Assembly: GCA_023405815.1 (NCBI GenBank)
Contig: JAEXXM010000042.1
Location: 3,663 to 67,662 of the forward strand
From: Pseudomonadota bacterium
GTDB taxonomy: Bacteria > Pseudomonadota > Alphaproteobacteria > Rhizobiales > Hyphomicrobiaceae
DNA length: 64,000 nucleotides
Direction of reading: 5' to 3'
The position numbers were made by a program, and so were the translations under genes. The notes below the pieces were generated by a model. It did no database searches, had not been told where the DNA came from, and was given only the letters and a program-made list of their open reading frames with translations. This document shows positions 30,352-39,247 of the stretch, piece after piece (the first letter of the stretch is position 1; each line of letters opens with the position of its first letter).

Positions 30352-31056
30352 ATGGGCGCAGAGGTCTCACAAACGCACGGACATGGCGGCCAGCGGATGC
30401 TGGCCTGCCTCCTCGCCGTTGCAGCGTGGGGCTCGGCCGCCATCGCTGGCGACGCCAGCACTGTGGTCGGCACCTACTGCCTGCAGGGCGTGCACGAGGT
30501 GGGCTCCTGCATGCGCCTCTCCCCCGACGGCAAGTACGAGTACTTCCTGTCCTACGGCGCCTATGACGAGACCTCGGAGGGCACGTGGCGCATCGACGGA
30601 AGCGACGTCGTGCTCGACAGCCCGGCCTACGACAAGCGCCCGGGCTTCGTGTTCAAGCGCCTGCAGCCGGGCGCCAGCGGCGGCTATGACGTCCTCGTCG
30701 AGAGCAAGAGCGGCCAGCCCTTGCCCGGCATCGAGGTGAGCGTCGCCTGCGATGGCAAGACGGCCGGCTCTGGCATCACGCAGCAGTATGGGTTCGCCGT
30801 GGCGTGCACCAAGGCGCCGACCGCGGTGACGCTCGGCCTTTCCATGTTCGGGCTCGCCCCGCAGAGCATCGACGTCGCGGCCCACACCGGCGCCGACAAA
30901 GGTTATGTGTTCGAGTTCGAGCCCGGCGACCTCGGCAAGAAGAGGTTCGCCGGCACGCGCGCGAAGTTCACCGCCGACGCGCTCGAGATGACGTACACGG
31001 ATACGCCGATCAGTGAGCTGCAGGGGCGGCCATTCCGCTACGTGCGCGACCGCTGA
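30352..31056 (+). CDS. Exported protein of unknown function
   Basis: A protein of up to 234 residues with a probable signal peptide (MLACLLAVAAWGSAAIAGD, if started at the internal ATG 30397) and a beta-rich mature part. The first half has the look of a small lipocalin-like module (SCMRLSPDGKYEYFLSYG, then EGTWRIDGSDVVLDS); the second half begins with a carboxypeptidase-regulatory-like segment (SGQPLPGIEVSVACDG). Three cysteines may form disulfides. I do not recognise the family. It lies between ettA and another unknown gene, in the same direction. Confidence 0.65.
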   Translation: MGAEVSQTHGHGGQRMLACLLAVAAWGSAAIAGDASTVVGTYCLQGVHEVGSCMRLSPDGKYEYFLSYGAYDETSEGTWRIDGSDVVLDSPAYDKRPGFVFKRLQPGASGGYDVLVESKSGQPLPGIEVSVACDGKTAGSGITQQYGFAVACTKAPTAVTLGLSMFGLAPQSIDVAAHTGADKGYVFEFEPGDLGKKRFAGTRAKFTADALEMTYTDTPISELQGRPFRYVRDR

Positions 31057-31140
31057 CGGCACGCGGTGCTCCGCCACAAGCCAGCCCTTATCGCCTGCCA
31101 ATGGCTGGCGCGTGGCGTCACGGGTGAGGGAGTAGAACGC

Positions 31141-31803
31141 ATGGGCAGGCTCGCGGACAGGGTGCAGGGTGGTGATCCCGCGGAGATCGCAGCCCACGGA
31201 GTGGCGGCCTTCGATGGCGGCAAGCTTGCTGCGGTGCTGTCGCTCGTGGCGCTGCTGATGTCGGGCTACAGCCTGTGGGAAACGTCGCTGAAGCAGGCCG
31301 ACGTGCAGATCTTCGTACCTCCGGTCATCCAGTATGCGGCGCCCTACCAGAACTCGAACTTCGAGATGATCGCCGTGCCGGTGACGCTGACCAACGAGGG
31401 GGCGCGCACGGCGACGATCCTGTCGATGCAGCTCGCCGTCAGCGATCCGCGCACCAAGCAGACCAAGCATTTCTACGCGGCCGACTTCGGCCGCTGGACG
31501 ATGGAGCGCACACGCAGCGGCGCCTACGAGCCGTTCGCGCCGCTGTCGCTGGCCGGCCGCTCGAGCCGCACGGAGCAAGTGCTGTTCTATACGCGCGGCG
31601 ACGATCAGAAGCCCAATCAGCTCATCGAGACGGTCGGACCGTACAGCTTTGAGCTGACCTTCGACGTGGCGGAGGGCAATGCCAAGCCGACCGTGAAGTT
31701 CGACCGGTCGCTGCTCTTCTACGATGCGCGCGCCTTCAACGAGCGCACTCTGCCGATGTACAGTGCCGACTGGCAGTCCGCGTCCAATACCAAGCGGGAT
31801 TAG
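31141..31803 (+). CDS. Membrane-anchored protein of unknown function
   Basis: A 220-residue protein with one hydrophobic helix (AAVLSLVALLMSGYSLW, about residues 30-48) and a large extracytoplasmic beta-rich domain containing VPVTLTNEGARTATILSMQL, which resembles immunoglobulin-like folds in DUF-type exported proteins. ATG 31141 is preferred because GTGAGGGAG stands upstream; the open frame extends further. It overlaps the stop of the convergent UdgX-like gene by four bases. No functional call is possible. Confidence 0.68.
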   Translation: MGRLADRVQGGDPAEIAAHGVAAFDGGKLAAVLSLVALLMSGYSLWETSLKQADVQIFVPPVIQYAAPYQNSNFEMIAVPVTLTNEGARTATILSMQLAVSDPRTKQTKHFYAADFGRWTMERTRSGAYEPFAPLSLAGRSSRTEQVLFYTRGDDQKPNQLIETVGPYSFELTFDVAEGNAKPTVKFDRSLLFYDARAFNERTLPMYSADWQSASNTKRD

Positions 31804-32447
31804 GCGGCGCGGAGCGAGCCGGCGAGCTTGCGCGCCCGCTTCAAGTCGGCGACGAACTCGGCATAGGCCTCGCGTTTCGCGATCGGCTCCGGAATGCGTA
31901 AAAGATACGACGGGTGCACGGTGATATAGCCGGCGTGTCCGTCGAACTCCGCCGGTCCGCGATTGCGCGAGATCGGTAGCGCCTTGCCCGAGAGGGCCAG
32001 CACCGCTGTCGTCCCCAGCGCGACGATGAGCCTGGGATCGACGAGATCCATCTCCTTTTGCAGCCACCAGCGATAATGGCGCACCTCGCCGGCGGTCGGC
32101 TTCTGGTGCAGCCGGCGCTTGCCGCGCTCGACGTACTTGAAGTGCTTCACCGCGTTGGTGAGGAAGCACTTCGTACGGTCGATTCCGGCGTCGCGCATGG
32201 CCTTGTCGAGCAAAAGACCCGCCGGACCGACGAACGGGCGCCCCTCTTTGTCCTCCTGGTCGCCGGGCTGCTCGCCGACGAACGCGAGTTGCGGCTCGAG
32301 CGGACCTTCGCCCAGCACCGCACGCGTTCCGCCTTCGACGAAAGGCCGCGCCCCCGCAATCAAGGCGTTGAGCTCAGCGAGCGTCTTCGGCCCGTGGCCG
32401 GGAGCCCCTGATGCGGGCGCGGGATTCATGTGAGGATGCCTGGTCAT
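31800..32447 (-). CDS. UdgX-like uracil-DNA glycosylase family protein lacking Fe-S cysteines
   Basis: UdgX excises uracil and stays covalently bound to the abasic DNA through a histidine in its KRRIH loop. This 215-residue protein has the diagnostic GEQPGDQEDKEGRPFVGPAG (58-77), the loop as KRRLH (110-114), and the second uracil-DNA motif VHPSYLLR. Family members usually carry an N-terminal CxxC and further cysteines for a 4Fe-4S cluster. Here the only cysteine is C94, so no cluster can form. A stop codon just upstream of the ATG shows that no N-terminal piece is missing. It overlaps the opposing gene by four bases. Confidence 0.88.
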   Translation of the reverse strand: MTRHPHMNPAPASGAPGHGPKTLAELNALIAGARPFVEGGTRAVLGEGPLEPQLAFVGEQPGDQEDKEGRPFVGPAGLLLDKAMRDAGIDRTKCFLTNAVKHFKYVERGKRRLHQKPTAGEVRHYRWWLQKEMDLVDPRLIVALGTTAVLALSGKALPISRNRGPAEFDGHAGYITVHPSYLLRIPEPIAKREAYAEFVADLKRARKLAGSLRAA

Positions 32448-32556
32448 ATCTTAGCAACGCCCGAACCTACGCGCCGGCACCATTTCCATTGCAGAAAGGT
32501 CAACGCAAAGTTTGCGACTGGCCGAAGGACGCTGGCTCGGCTATGAGGGGCGCCCC

Positions 32557-34104
32557 ATGCAGTACACACTTCAACAACAAGCGCCGCACAAGGCCTCGCG
32601 CCGCGACTGGATCGGCCTCGCGGTCATCGCCATTCCATGCCTGATCTATTCCATGGACCTGACGGTGCTGCATCTAGCCGTCCCGCAGATCAGCGCTGAG
32701 TTCAGGCCGAGCGCTGCCCAGCTTCTCTGGATCGTCGACATCTACGGCTTCATGGTCGCTGGCGCGCTGGTGACCATGGGAACGCTGGGAGACCGCATCG
32801 GGCGCCGCAAGGTGCTGCTTTATGGAGCTGCGGCCTTCGGTGCTGCCTCGGCGTTGGCAGCAGCTGCGCCGAGCGCCGAGTTCCTTATCTTCGCCCGCGC
32901 GCTGCAAGGCCTCTCGGCCGCGTGCCTTGCGCCTTCGACGCTCTCGCTCATCCGCAACATGTTCCTCGATGATCGTGAGCGCACGTTCGCCATCGGCATC
33001 TGGGTGGCGAGCTTCTCGGCCGGCGCCGTGATCGGGCCGTTGTTCGGCGGACTGCTGCTCAACCACTTCAACTGGCACGCGGTGTTCCTCATCAACGTGC
33101 CGATCATGGGCCTCTTGCTCGTCATCGGCCCGATGCTGCTGCCGGAGTTCCATGATCCCGATGCGGGCCGCATGGACATCCTCAGTGCCGCGCAGTCCAT
33201 CATCGCCGTGCTTGCTGTCGTCTATGGCATGAAGAGCATCGCCGAGAGCGGCCCGAGCCTGCTGGCGGTGGCGGCCATTGCCGCCGGCGTGGCCGTGGGC
33301 GCGATGTTCTTCCGCCGCCAGAAGCGCCTCGATGACCCGCTGATCGACGTACGGCTTTTCGCGGTGCCGGCATTCAGCGCCGCGCTGACGACCAACGTCC
33401 TCGGACTGTTCATGATCATGGGCATGTTCCTGTTCGTCGCCCAGTACCTGCAACTTATCCAGGGTATGTCGCCGCTCGATGCCGGACTTTTTACTGCCCC
33501 GGCCGGTCTCGTCTTCGCGCTCGGCTCGCTTGCGGCTCCGGTGCTGGTACGCCATTTCCGCCCAGGACGCGTGGTCGCATGCATGCTCCTGATCTCCGCG
33601 GTCGGGTTCATGATGCTCACCCAGCTTTCGTCGGCGACGTCGTTGTCGCTGCTGTTCCTAGGCATGCTGATTTTTTGCACCGGGATGGCGCCGGTCGGCG
33701 CCATCACCACCGATCTCGTCATGAGTGCCGCTCCACCCGCCCGCGCCGGAGCTGCTTCGGCGATCTCGGAGACGAGTTTCGAGTTCGGCGGCGCCTTGGG
33801 GATTGCCGTGCTCGGCAGCATCCTCACTGTCGTCTATCGCAAGACGATGGAGGCTGCGTCATTGCCAATCATCCCCGGGCCGGTGCGCAAGGGAGCTTTG
33901 GAGACGCTCAGCGGCACGGTCGATGCGTCGCGCGCGCTGCCCGCCGCAGAAGCCGAGCAGCTATTGGCAGCCGCACACGAGGCATATACCTACGCCTTCG
34001 AGGTTACGGCTGCGGTTTCTGCCGCCTGCGCCATCCTCGCCGCGCTCATTGCCGGCTTCCTGCTGCGCGGAACCCGCGCGAGGCCCCAGACCGACACGTC
34101 ATGA
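32557..34104 (+). CDS. DHA2-type major facilitator superfamily efflux transporter
   Basis: A 515-residue inner-membrane drug:proton antiporter of the EmrB/QacA (14-helix) type. Motif A is GDRIGRRKVLLYG near residue 80. The antiporter motif C is ASFSAGAVIGPLFGG near residue 150. Helix D1 has the typical SMDLTVLHLAVPQI, where the acidic residue is important in QacA-like pumps. Substrates are probably lipophilic cations or other toxicants. ATG 32557 is preceded by GAGGGG. No dedicated regulator or membrane-fusion partner is adjacent. Confidence 0.92.
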   Translation: MQYTLQQQAPHKASRRDWIGLAVIAIPCLIYSMDLTVLHLAVPQISAEFRPSAAQLLWIVDIYGFMVAGALVTMGTLGDRIGRRKVLLYGAAAFGAASALAAAAPSAEFLIFARALQGLSAACLAPSTLSLIRNMFLDDRERTFAIGIWVASFSAGAVIGPLFGGLLLNHFNWHAVFLINVPIMGLLLVIGPMLLPEFHDPDAGRMDILSAAQSIIAVLAVVYGMKSIAESGPSLLAVAAIAAGVAVGAMFFRRQKRLDDPLIDVRLFAVPAFSAALTTNVLGLFMIMGMFLFVAQYLQLIQGMSPLDAGLFTAPAGLVFALGSLAAPVLVRHFRPGRVVACMLLISAVGFMMLTQLSSATSLSLLFLGMLIFCTGMAPVGAITTDLVMSAAPPARAGAASAISETSFEFGGALGIAVLGSILTVVYRKTMEAASLPIIPGPVRKGALETLSGTVDASRALPAAEAEQLLAAAHEAYTYAFEVTAAVSAACAILAALIAGFLLRGTRARPQTDTS

Positions 34105-34144
34105 CCCCCGGCACGAGCCTATCGGGGTTGCGGCCGCGCGCCCG

Positions 34145-34345
34145 CTAGTGCGGCAATCCGAGAATGCAGGACGGACCGTCGAGCACGCTCTTGCATGCTT
34201 TTGCCTGCTCTGGATGCGCACGCGCTTCATCGACCGGGCTCTGCTTGTCGTGCGGCAGCCCACGTATGTATTGAGGCCCACCGAGCACGCTGGGGTGCTC
34301 GCTCGGCCGCGAAGGACGCTCGAAAGAGCGAACTTTCGGGTTCAT
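34145..34345 (-). CDS. 66-residue repeat peptide, unknown
   Basis: A small protein with two copies of the motif SVLxGPxxIxGLPH (residues 19-32 and 53-66), the second copy ending exactly at the C-terminus. A strong GGAGG lies eight bases before the ATG. The two copies differ mainly at synonymous codon positions (GGG/GGT, CCT/CCG, CTG/TTG), which indicates selection on the amino acids and supports real coding. There is no signal peptide and no membrane helix; charged residues lie between the repeats. It stands downstream of the ligase gene in the same direction. I do not recognise a family. Confidence 0.6.
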   Translation of the reverse strand: MNPKVRSFERPSRPSEHPSVLGGPQYIRGLPHDKQSPVDEARAHPEQAKACKSVLDGPSCILGLPH

Positions 34346-34447
34346 GGCTCCAGCCTCCGATCACTGCATCGGATGCTGACTGGGCACAGTAGCCTCCAAT
34401 GCGCATGCCCCTCGCACCGGCCGGCCTGATCTTTGACATGTAAGCAT

Positions 34448-34491
34448 AACCCTGGCGCCGCAACAGGGTTCCTCGCCACCGGACGGCGAGG
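34448..34491 (-). terminator. Tandem hairpins after the DNA ligase gene
   Basis: Two 7-bp hairpins follow the ligase stop directly: CCTCGCC/GGCGAGG (34471-34477 and 34485-34491) and AACCCTG/CAGGGTT (34448-34454 and 34464-34470). The tail on the minus strand is only moderately T-rich, so termination may be partial. Confidence 0.45.
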
Positions 34492-36132
34492 TTAGCGCGG
34501 CACCCGCAAATCGCCCGGGACCGCATCTCCGGGCGCGACGACGAGCCTCTGCACGGTCTCGAGGGTATCGGCTTCTGCGGCGGGCTTGTCCCAGCGGATG
34601 CGATGCACACGCGGAAAGCGCATTGCGAGCCCGGACTTATGCCGCGTTGAAGGAAACACCGCGTCGAAGGCGATTTCCAAGACCATCGTCTGCTCTACGG
34701 CACGCACCGGCCCGAACTGCTCCACGGTGTGATTGCGGATGAAGCGGTCGAGGCGCAGCAGTTCCTCGTCGGTGAAGCCGGAATAGGCCTTGCCCACGGG
34801 CACCAGCTCACGGACAACCTCGCCGTCCTCGCCCCGCGCCTCCCGCCAGACACCGAACGTGTAGTCGGAATAATAGGACGAGCGCTTCCCCGAGCCCCGC
34901 TGCGCATACATCAGCACGCAATCGACGGTGAGCGCGGCGCGCTTCCACTTCCACCAGTGCCCCTTGGGGCGTCCGGAAAGGTAGGGGCTGTCCTTGCGCT
35001 TCAGCATCAATCCTTCGATGCCAGCCTCGCGCGTGCCGCTCCAAAGCTCGTCGAGCGCCTTGAAATCCTCAAAGTGCACGATCGCGCTGACATCGCTGAA
35101 TCGCGGATGATGCCGCGTGTACCATTGCTCGAGCCTCGCCCGTCGCTCGGCGAAGGCGAGGGCACGCACGTCCTCGCCGTCGTCGATGAGGATGTCGTAG
35201 AGGCGTACGAACGCCGGGTATTCGCGCAGCATCTTCGTCGTCACGGTCTTGCGGTTGAGCCGCTGCTGCAGATCGTTGAACGGCGCCACGACCCCTTCAC
35301 GCACGACAAGCAACTCGCCGTCGAGGACGACGTTGTAGGGCTGGAACGCGGCGACGATCTCCGGAAAGCTTCCCGATATGTCGTCTCCGGAGCGGGAGAA
35401 GACGCGCACCTCGCTGGCACCGGCCGCAATCTGAACTCGCACCCCGTCCCATTTCCATTCGGCGACGATGTCACTCGGTGAGAGGTTAGCCCAGTCGCCC
35501 TCCTCGATCGGATGCGCCAGCATCAGCGGCCTGAATATAGGCTTGCCTGCCACTTCGGGACGCGGCCCGCGCCGCTCGAGCCACGCGAGCAGGTCGCTGT
35601 AGGGCGGCCGCAGCGCGTGCCAGATCTCCTCGATGTCGGAGAGATCGTGCCCGCTCACGTGAGCGAGCGCCGTGCGCGCGAGGCGCGCCGAGACGCCGAC
35701 GCGCGGCGCGCCGCCAACGAGCTTCAACAGCGCCCAGCGACCGCGCACGTCCAAGCGGTCGAGGAAATCGCCGAGCACCGGTGCGACCGCGTTGCCTGGC
35801 ACCAGCTCGAACGCCGCGACGACCTCGGCAAGACTCGGGGAGGGGCGCGATACGCGTTTGTCGTTCGGCCACAGCAGCGACACCGTCTCGGCCGTGTCGC
35901 CGACGTAGTCGCGCGACATCTGGTAGAGCACAGGATCTATGCGGCCCGTCATCAGTTCGTCGATCGCGCGCCGCAACGGCAGGCGCGGGAAAAGGCCATC
36001 GGTCAGCGCCGCGAGCGCATAGCCGCGATCCGGGTCGGGCGCCGAGCGGAAATACTCGACGAGCAGCGCGAGCTTGCCGTTGCGCGACGGCGTCGTCGTC
36101 AAGCAGTCCATCAGGTTGGCGAACTTCTGCAA
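34492..36132 (-). CDS. ATP-dependent DNA ligase (bacterial ligase-associated repair type)
   Basis: A 546-residue ligase of the ATP-dependent class used in repair, distinct from the NAD-dependent LigA. It has an N-terminal DNA-binding domain (about 1-200), the nucleotidyltransferase domain with the AMP-accepting lysine in EWKWDGVR, and the OB-fold domain with FPRVHRIRWDKPAAEAD near the C-terminus. The start is probably TTG 36132, which gives the family-like MQKFANLMDCL and has GAGGACG upstream; ATG 36111 is an alternative. It begins one base after the exonuclease stop codon. Partners Lhr helicase and PdeM, often in such clusters, are absent here. Confidence 0.94.
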   Translation of the reverse strand: MQKFANLMDCLTTTPSRNGKLALLVEYFRSAPDPDRGYALAALTDGLFPRLPLRRAIDELMTGRIDPVLYQMSRDYVGDTAETVSLLWPNDKRVSRPSPSLAEVVAAFELVPGNAVAPVLGDFLDRLDVRGRWALLKLVGGAPRVGVSARLARTALAHVSGHDLSDIEEIWHALRPPYSDLLAWLERRGPRPEVAGKPIFRPLMLAHPIEEGDWANLSPSDIVAEWKWDGVRVQIAAGASEVRVFSRSGDDISGSFPEIVAAFQPYNVVLDGELLVVREGVVAPFNDLQQRLNRKTVTTKMLREYPAFVRLYDILIDDGEDVRALAFAERRARLEQWYTRHHPRFSDVSAIVHFEDFKALDELWSGTREAGIEGLMLKRKDSPYLSGRPKGHWWKWKRAALTVDCVLMYAQRGSGKRSSYYSDYTFGVWREARGEDGEVVRELVPVGKAYSGFTDEELLRLDRFIRNHTVEQFGPVRAVEQTMVLEIAFDAVFPSTRHKSGLAMRFPRVHRIRWDKPAAEADTLETVQRLVVAPGDAVPGDLRVPR

Positions 36133-36133
36133 G

Positions 36134-37147
36134 CTAGTCGTCCTCGTCCTCGAAGCCGACCAGCGAAAGCGCCCGCGCCTTCCGCCCCATCAGGCCGAGC
36201 TGATAGACGAGCGCATCGTCGCGCCCGTGCGTCACCCACACGTCCTCCGCGCCTGTCTCGACGATGGTGTCGAGCAGCTCCGGCCAGTCCGCGTGATCGG
36301 AGATGACGAGAGGCAATTCGACGCCGGACTGGCGGATGCGCCCCTTTATGCGCATCCAGCCCGAGGCGAATGCGGTGACGGGATCGGGGAAGCGGCGCGA
36401 CCAGCGATCGTCGGTCGACGACGGCGGACACAGCACCAGCGCGCCGGCAAAGTCTTCGTGCTTGTCGCTCGTCGCCGGCCGTAGCTCGCCGAGGTCTACG
36501 CCGAGCCTCTGATAGAGAGCGCACAATTCGACGAGCGCCCCGTGGAGATAGATCGGCTTGTCATACCCGGCCGCGCGCGCCAGCTTGATCACCCGTTGCG
36601 TTTTGCCGAGGCCATAGGCGCCAACGAGATGCGCGCGCTCGGGTTGCCGCGCCATGGACGCCAGGAGGCGTGACACCTCCGCTTCGGCGGGCTCGTGGCG
36701 GAAAACGGGAAGCGCGAACGTCGCCTCGGTGACGAACACGTCGCACGGTACCAGCTCGAACGAGGCGCACGTCGGGTCGAAGGCGCGCTTGTAGTCGCCC
36801 GAGATGACGGCGCGCTGGCCCTGCCATTCGATCACGACTTGCGCTGCGCCGAGGATGTGTCCGGCCGGCGCGAGCCGAGCACTGACGCCATTGATCGTGC
36901 GCGTCACCCCGTAGGGCAGTGCGTCGAACGCGTCGGCGCACTCCGGCCCCATGCGCACCTTCATGATCTCAATGGTTTCGGCCGTCGCCATGACGGCGCC
37001 ATGCCCCGACCGCGCATGGTCGCTATGACCATGCGTGATGATGGCGCGATCGACCGCCCGCGACGGGTCGACGAAAAAATCGCCGGGCTCGCAATAGAGC
37101 CCGCGGTCAGTCGGATAGAGCCATTTGTCGACGCCGGCCGCGCCCAT
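36134..37147 (-). CDS. Ligase-associated DNA exonuclease (metallo-beta-lactamase fold)
   Basis: A 337-residue metallo-beta-lactamase/beta-CASP type nuclease. The metal motif ITHGHSDHARSGHG is near residue 40, with further ligands in PAGHILGAAQV and SGDYKRAFDPTC. Proteins of this family stand next to ATP-dependent ligases in a bacterial DNA-damage response module and process DNA ends. ATG 37147 is supported by GAGAGG just upstream. It forms a tight pair with the ligase (1-base gap). The region on its other side is a 246-base gap with no support for a gene. Confidence 0.92.
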   Translation of the reverse strand: MGAAGVDKWLYPTDRGLYCEPGDFFVDPSRAVDRAIITHGHSDHARSGHGAVMATAETIEIMKVRMGPECADAFDALPYGVTRTINGVSARLAPAGHILGAAQVVIEWQGQRAVISGDYKRAFDPTCASFELVPCDVFVTEATFALPVFRHEPAEAEVSRLLASMARQPERAHLVGAYGLGKTQRVIKLARAAGYDKPIYLHGALVELCALYQRLGVDLGELRPATSDKHEDFAGALVLCPPSSTDDRWSRRFPDPVTAFASGWMRIKGRIRQSGVELPLVISDHADWPELLDTIVETGAEDVWVTHGRDDALVYQLGLMGRKARALSLVGFEDEDD

Positions 37148-37393
37148 TCGGACCTCTCGGGAGACGCCCCCAATGTGGGGACTTCCACCTCTGTTCGCCA
37201 GCCGTTCTTGCCTCGCCGGCAACCATCACCCCGCGGGGCGGAAATGAGGCGAGGAGATTTTGGTCGACCTGCCAATCCTGTTGGCCCGCGAATAAAGTCG
37301 CGCAATTAACCTTCTCGTCACGCGGTCGCCAAAATGCCGCGTAAAGTGTCTCCCAGAGGGCATCTGGAATTTGTCGCTTCTGGAGAGTGTATC

Positions 37394-37720
37394 GTGACCG
37401 AGTGCCAGAAGGCGCTGTCGGCCTATGTGCCGGCGCACGCGTCGAGCCCCGTGCGAGAAGACTTCGCACTTCCGCTCCAAGTCTACATCATCGAGACCAT
37501 CGAGCGCGACACCCGCCGCAAGCTGTTGCGTCAGCTATCCTTGGTGGCAGCACTCGTCGTTGGCATGTTCGTGGGCCAGTGGCCGGCGGCCTTCAGCGCC
37601 GCCAACGCGGTGCCGAGCCTTCCGATCAGTGCCCAGGCCGCCGGTGCGCGCCTGCCGGCGCCCGTCACGATCGAGCGATTTGCCTTCGCACCCAATCTGC
37701 GACCCGCGCCCGGACAGTAG
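37394..37720 (+). CDS. Small protein with one membrane helix, unknown
   Basis: About 108 residues from GTG 37394 (GGAGAG upstream); an ATG at 37334 would give 128. There is one predicted helix (LSLVAALVVGMFVGQWPAAF, near residues 48-67) with a charged N-terminal half (EDFALPLQVYIIETIERDTRRKLLRQ) and a short periplasmic tail rich in Pro and Ala. The arrangement fits a single-pass inner-membrane protein. No family was recognised. It is convergent with the next gene, four bases apart. Confidence 0.55.
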   Translation: MTECQKALSAYVPAHASSPVREDFALPLQVYIIETIERDTRRKLLRQLSLVAALVVGMFVGQWPAAFSAANAVPSLPISAQAAGARLPAPVTIERFAFAPNLRPAPGQ

Positions 37721-37724
37721 CTTG

Positions 37725-38288
37725 TTAGGGTCGTAGCGAGCCGCGTCCAGCGCGACGAACGCTGCGATACAGCCACCACCCAAGCAAGCCGCCGAGGCCG
37801 ATCGCCAGCAGGATGCCGAGGTAAAGGGTCTCATCCGGGTTGGCTGCGGGCGAGCCCGACGTCAGGCACGACAGGTAGATGGTCGAGCCTTCGACGGCGC
37901 CCCAGAGGATCACGACCGAGCGTGCATCGTTGCGCACATGCCAGATGATGTCGGTCGCGAGGCTGCCCGGCTTCTGCTCGACCGTGTAGCCGGCCCTTTC
38001 GTAGTTCTCGCGCGTCGCTTGCATGATGGGGCCTGGGCCGCCGTGTCCGATGCTCCAGCCGAGGAAGGCGAAGTGGTCGAGGCAGGTCTTGCCCTCCGAC
38101 CCGGCAACGTCACGGATCAGGTTCTGTTTGTTTCCGACATTGTCCGCCGTCCACGTCTGCGCGCCGGGCGCCACCATGACCCCTGTCTGCCAGTCCCGGT
38201 CCATGGGCCGGTCCTTGGCCCAGGCAGGCGCCACGCCGGCGACAGCCAGCGCGAGCAAGACAATCCAAAGCCTCAGACGAGCGAGCAT
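37725..38288 (-). CDS. Exported protein with C-terminal membrane anchor, unknown
   Basis: A 187-residue protein with a signal peptide (MLARLRLWIVLLALAVAGVA, cleavage after PAWA), a periplasmic domain with two cysteines (TCLDHF and LSCLTSG), and a C-terminal helix (LYLGILLAIGLGGLLGWWLY) with a basic tail. The domain contains RENYERAGYTVEQKPG and a compact beta pattern. The reading frame stays open upstream, but that part is antisense to the reductase gene. Function is unknown. Confidence 0.65.
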   Translation of the reverse strand: MLARLRLWIVLLALAVAGVAPAWAKDRPMDRDWQTGVMVAPGAQTWTADNVGNKQNLIRDVAGSEGKTCLDHFAFLGWSIGHGGPGPIMQATRENYERAGYTVEQKPGSLATDIIWHVRNDARSVVILWGAVEGSTIYLSCLTSGSPAANPDETLYLGILLAIGLGGLLGWWLYRSVRRAGRGSLRP

Positions 38289-38389
38289 CCGCTTTCCCCA
38301 GTAAGAACCGCCGCAGCGGTGATTTTTGCGGAAGCCCTTGTGGCCGAAAGCGTCTGCCGACGCCAGAGCAAACCGCTGCAGGGTTAGCG

Positions 38390-39247
38390 TCAGGCGAGGC
38401 CGCTCAACACGGCGAAATCCTCGTCCGACAGCGCAATGTCGACGGCAGCCACGTTCTCCTCGAGGTGCTTCACCTTGCCGGTGCCCGGAATCGGAAGCAT
38501 CACCGGGCTCCGCCGCAGCAGCCAGGCGAGCGCGATCTGCCCCGGGCTCGCCTTGTGGCGGTGCGCAATCGCATCGAGCGGCGAGCCGGGCCGCGCCAGG
38601 TTGCCGGCGGCCAGCGGGAACCACGGGATGAAGCCGATGCCGTGCTTCTCGCAATGATCGAGCACCGGCTCGCTCGAACGGTTGGTGAGATTGTAGAGGT
38701 TCTGTACGCTCGCGACCTTGAAATGCTTTTGCGCGGCGGTGATATCGTCGACGCTCACCTCGCTCAGCCCGACGTGGCGGATGAAGCCATCCTTCTGCAG
38801 CGCGGCGATGGCCGAGAACTGCTCGTCCTGCGGCACCTTCGGGTCGACGCGATGCAGTTGCCACAGATCGATGCGCTCAACCCCGAGCCGCCTCAGGCTG
38901 ATGAACACCTGCTGGCGCAGGTACTGCGGATCACCATTCGGGATCCACGCGTCGGGCCCAGGCCGCAGCAGACCGCCTTTCGTAGCGATGACAAGACCCT
39001 TGTAGGGATGGAGCGCCTCGCGGATCAGGCGCTCGCTGATCTCCGGTCCGTAGCTGTCGGCCGTGTCGATCAGGTTGATGCCGAGCTCAGGCACGCGCCG
39101 CAACGTGCGCAGCGCTTCGTCGCGGTCCTCGGGCTCGCCCCACACGCCCTTGCCGACGACGCGCATGGCGCCGAAGCCGAGGCGATGCACGGGAAGGTCG
39201 CCGCCGATCTTGAATATTCCCGACTTTGCTGCATTGGCCGTCGTCAT
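38390..39247 (-). CDS. Aldo/keto reductase
   Basis: An NADPH-dependent oxidoreductase of 285 residues with the complete AKR tetrad: D61 and Y66 in IDTADSYGP, K90 in IATKGG and H132 in LWQLHRVD. The C-terminal PGTGKVKHLEENVAAVD binds the cofactor phosphate. The protein resembles the YdbC/oxidoreductase subgroup acting on small aldehydes or pyridoxal; the substrate is not known. It is preceded by a divergent small secreted protein gene. No operon partner is seen. Confidence 0.9.
   Translation of the reverse strand: MTTANAAKSGIFKIGGDLPVHRLGFGAMRVVGKGVWGEPEDRDEALRTLRRVPELGINLIDTADSYGPEISERLIREALHPYKGLVIATKGGLLRPGPDAWIPNGDPQYLRQQVFISLRRLGVERIDLWQLHRVDPKVPQDEQFSAIAALQKDGFIRHVGLSEVSVDDITAAQKHFKVASVQNLYNLTNRSSEPVLDHCEKHGIGFIPWFPLAAGNLARPGSPLDAIAHRHKASPGQIALAWLLRRSPVMLPIPGTGKVKHLEENVAAVDIALSDEDFAVLSGLA

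Noticed and set aside
30367..32169. 600-codon minus-strand open frame
   Set aside because: Only its last third overlaps a real gene region, and that is the UdgX gene in another frame; the rest is antisense to two coding genes.
38289..38864. Upstream extension of the exported protein at 37725
   Set aside because: It is antisense to the aldo/keto reductase; the signal peptide at 38288 marks the true start.
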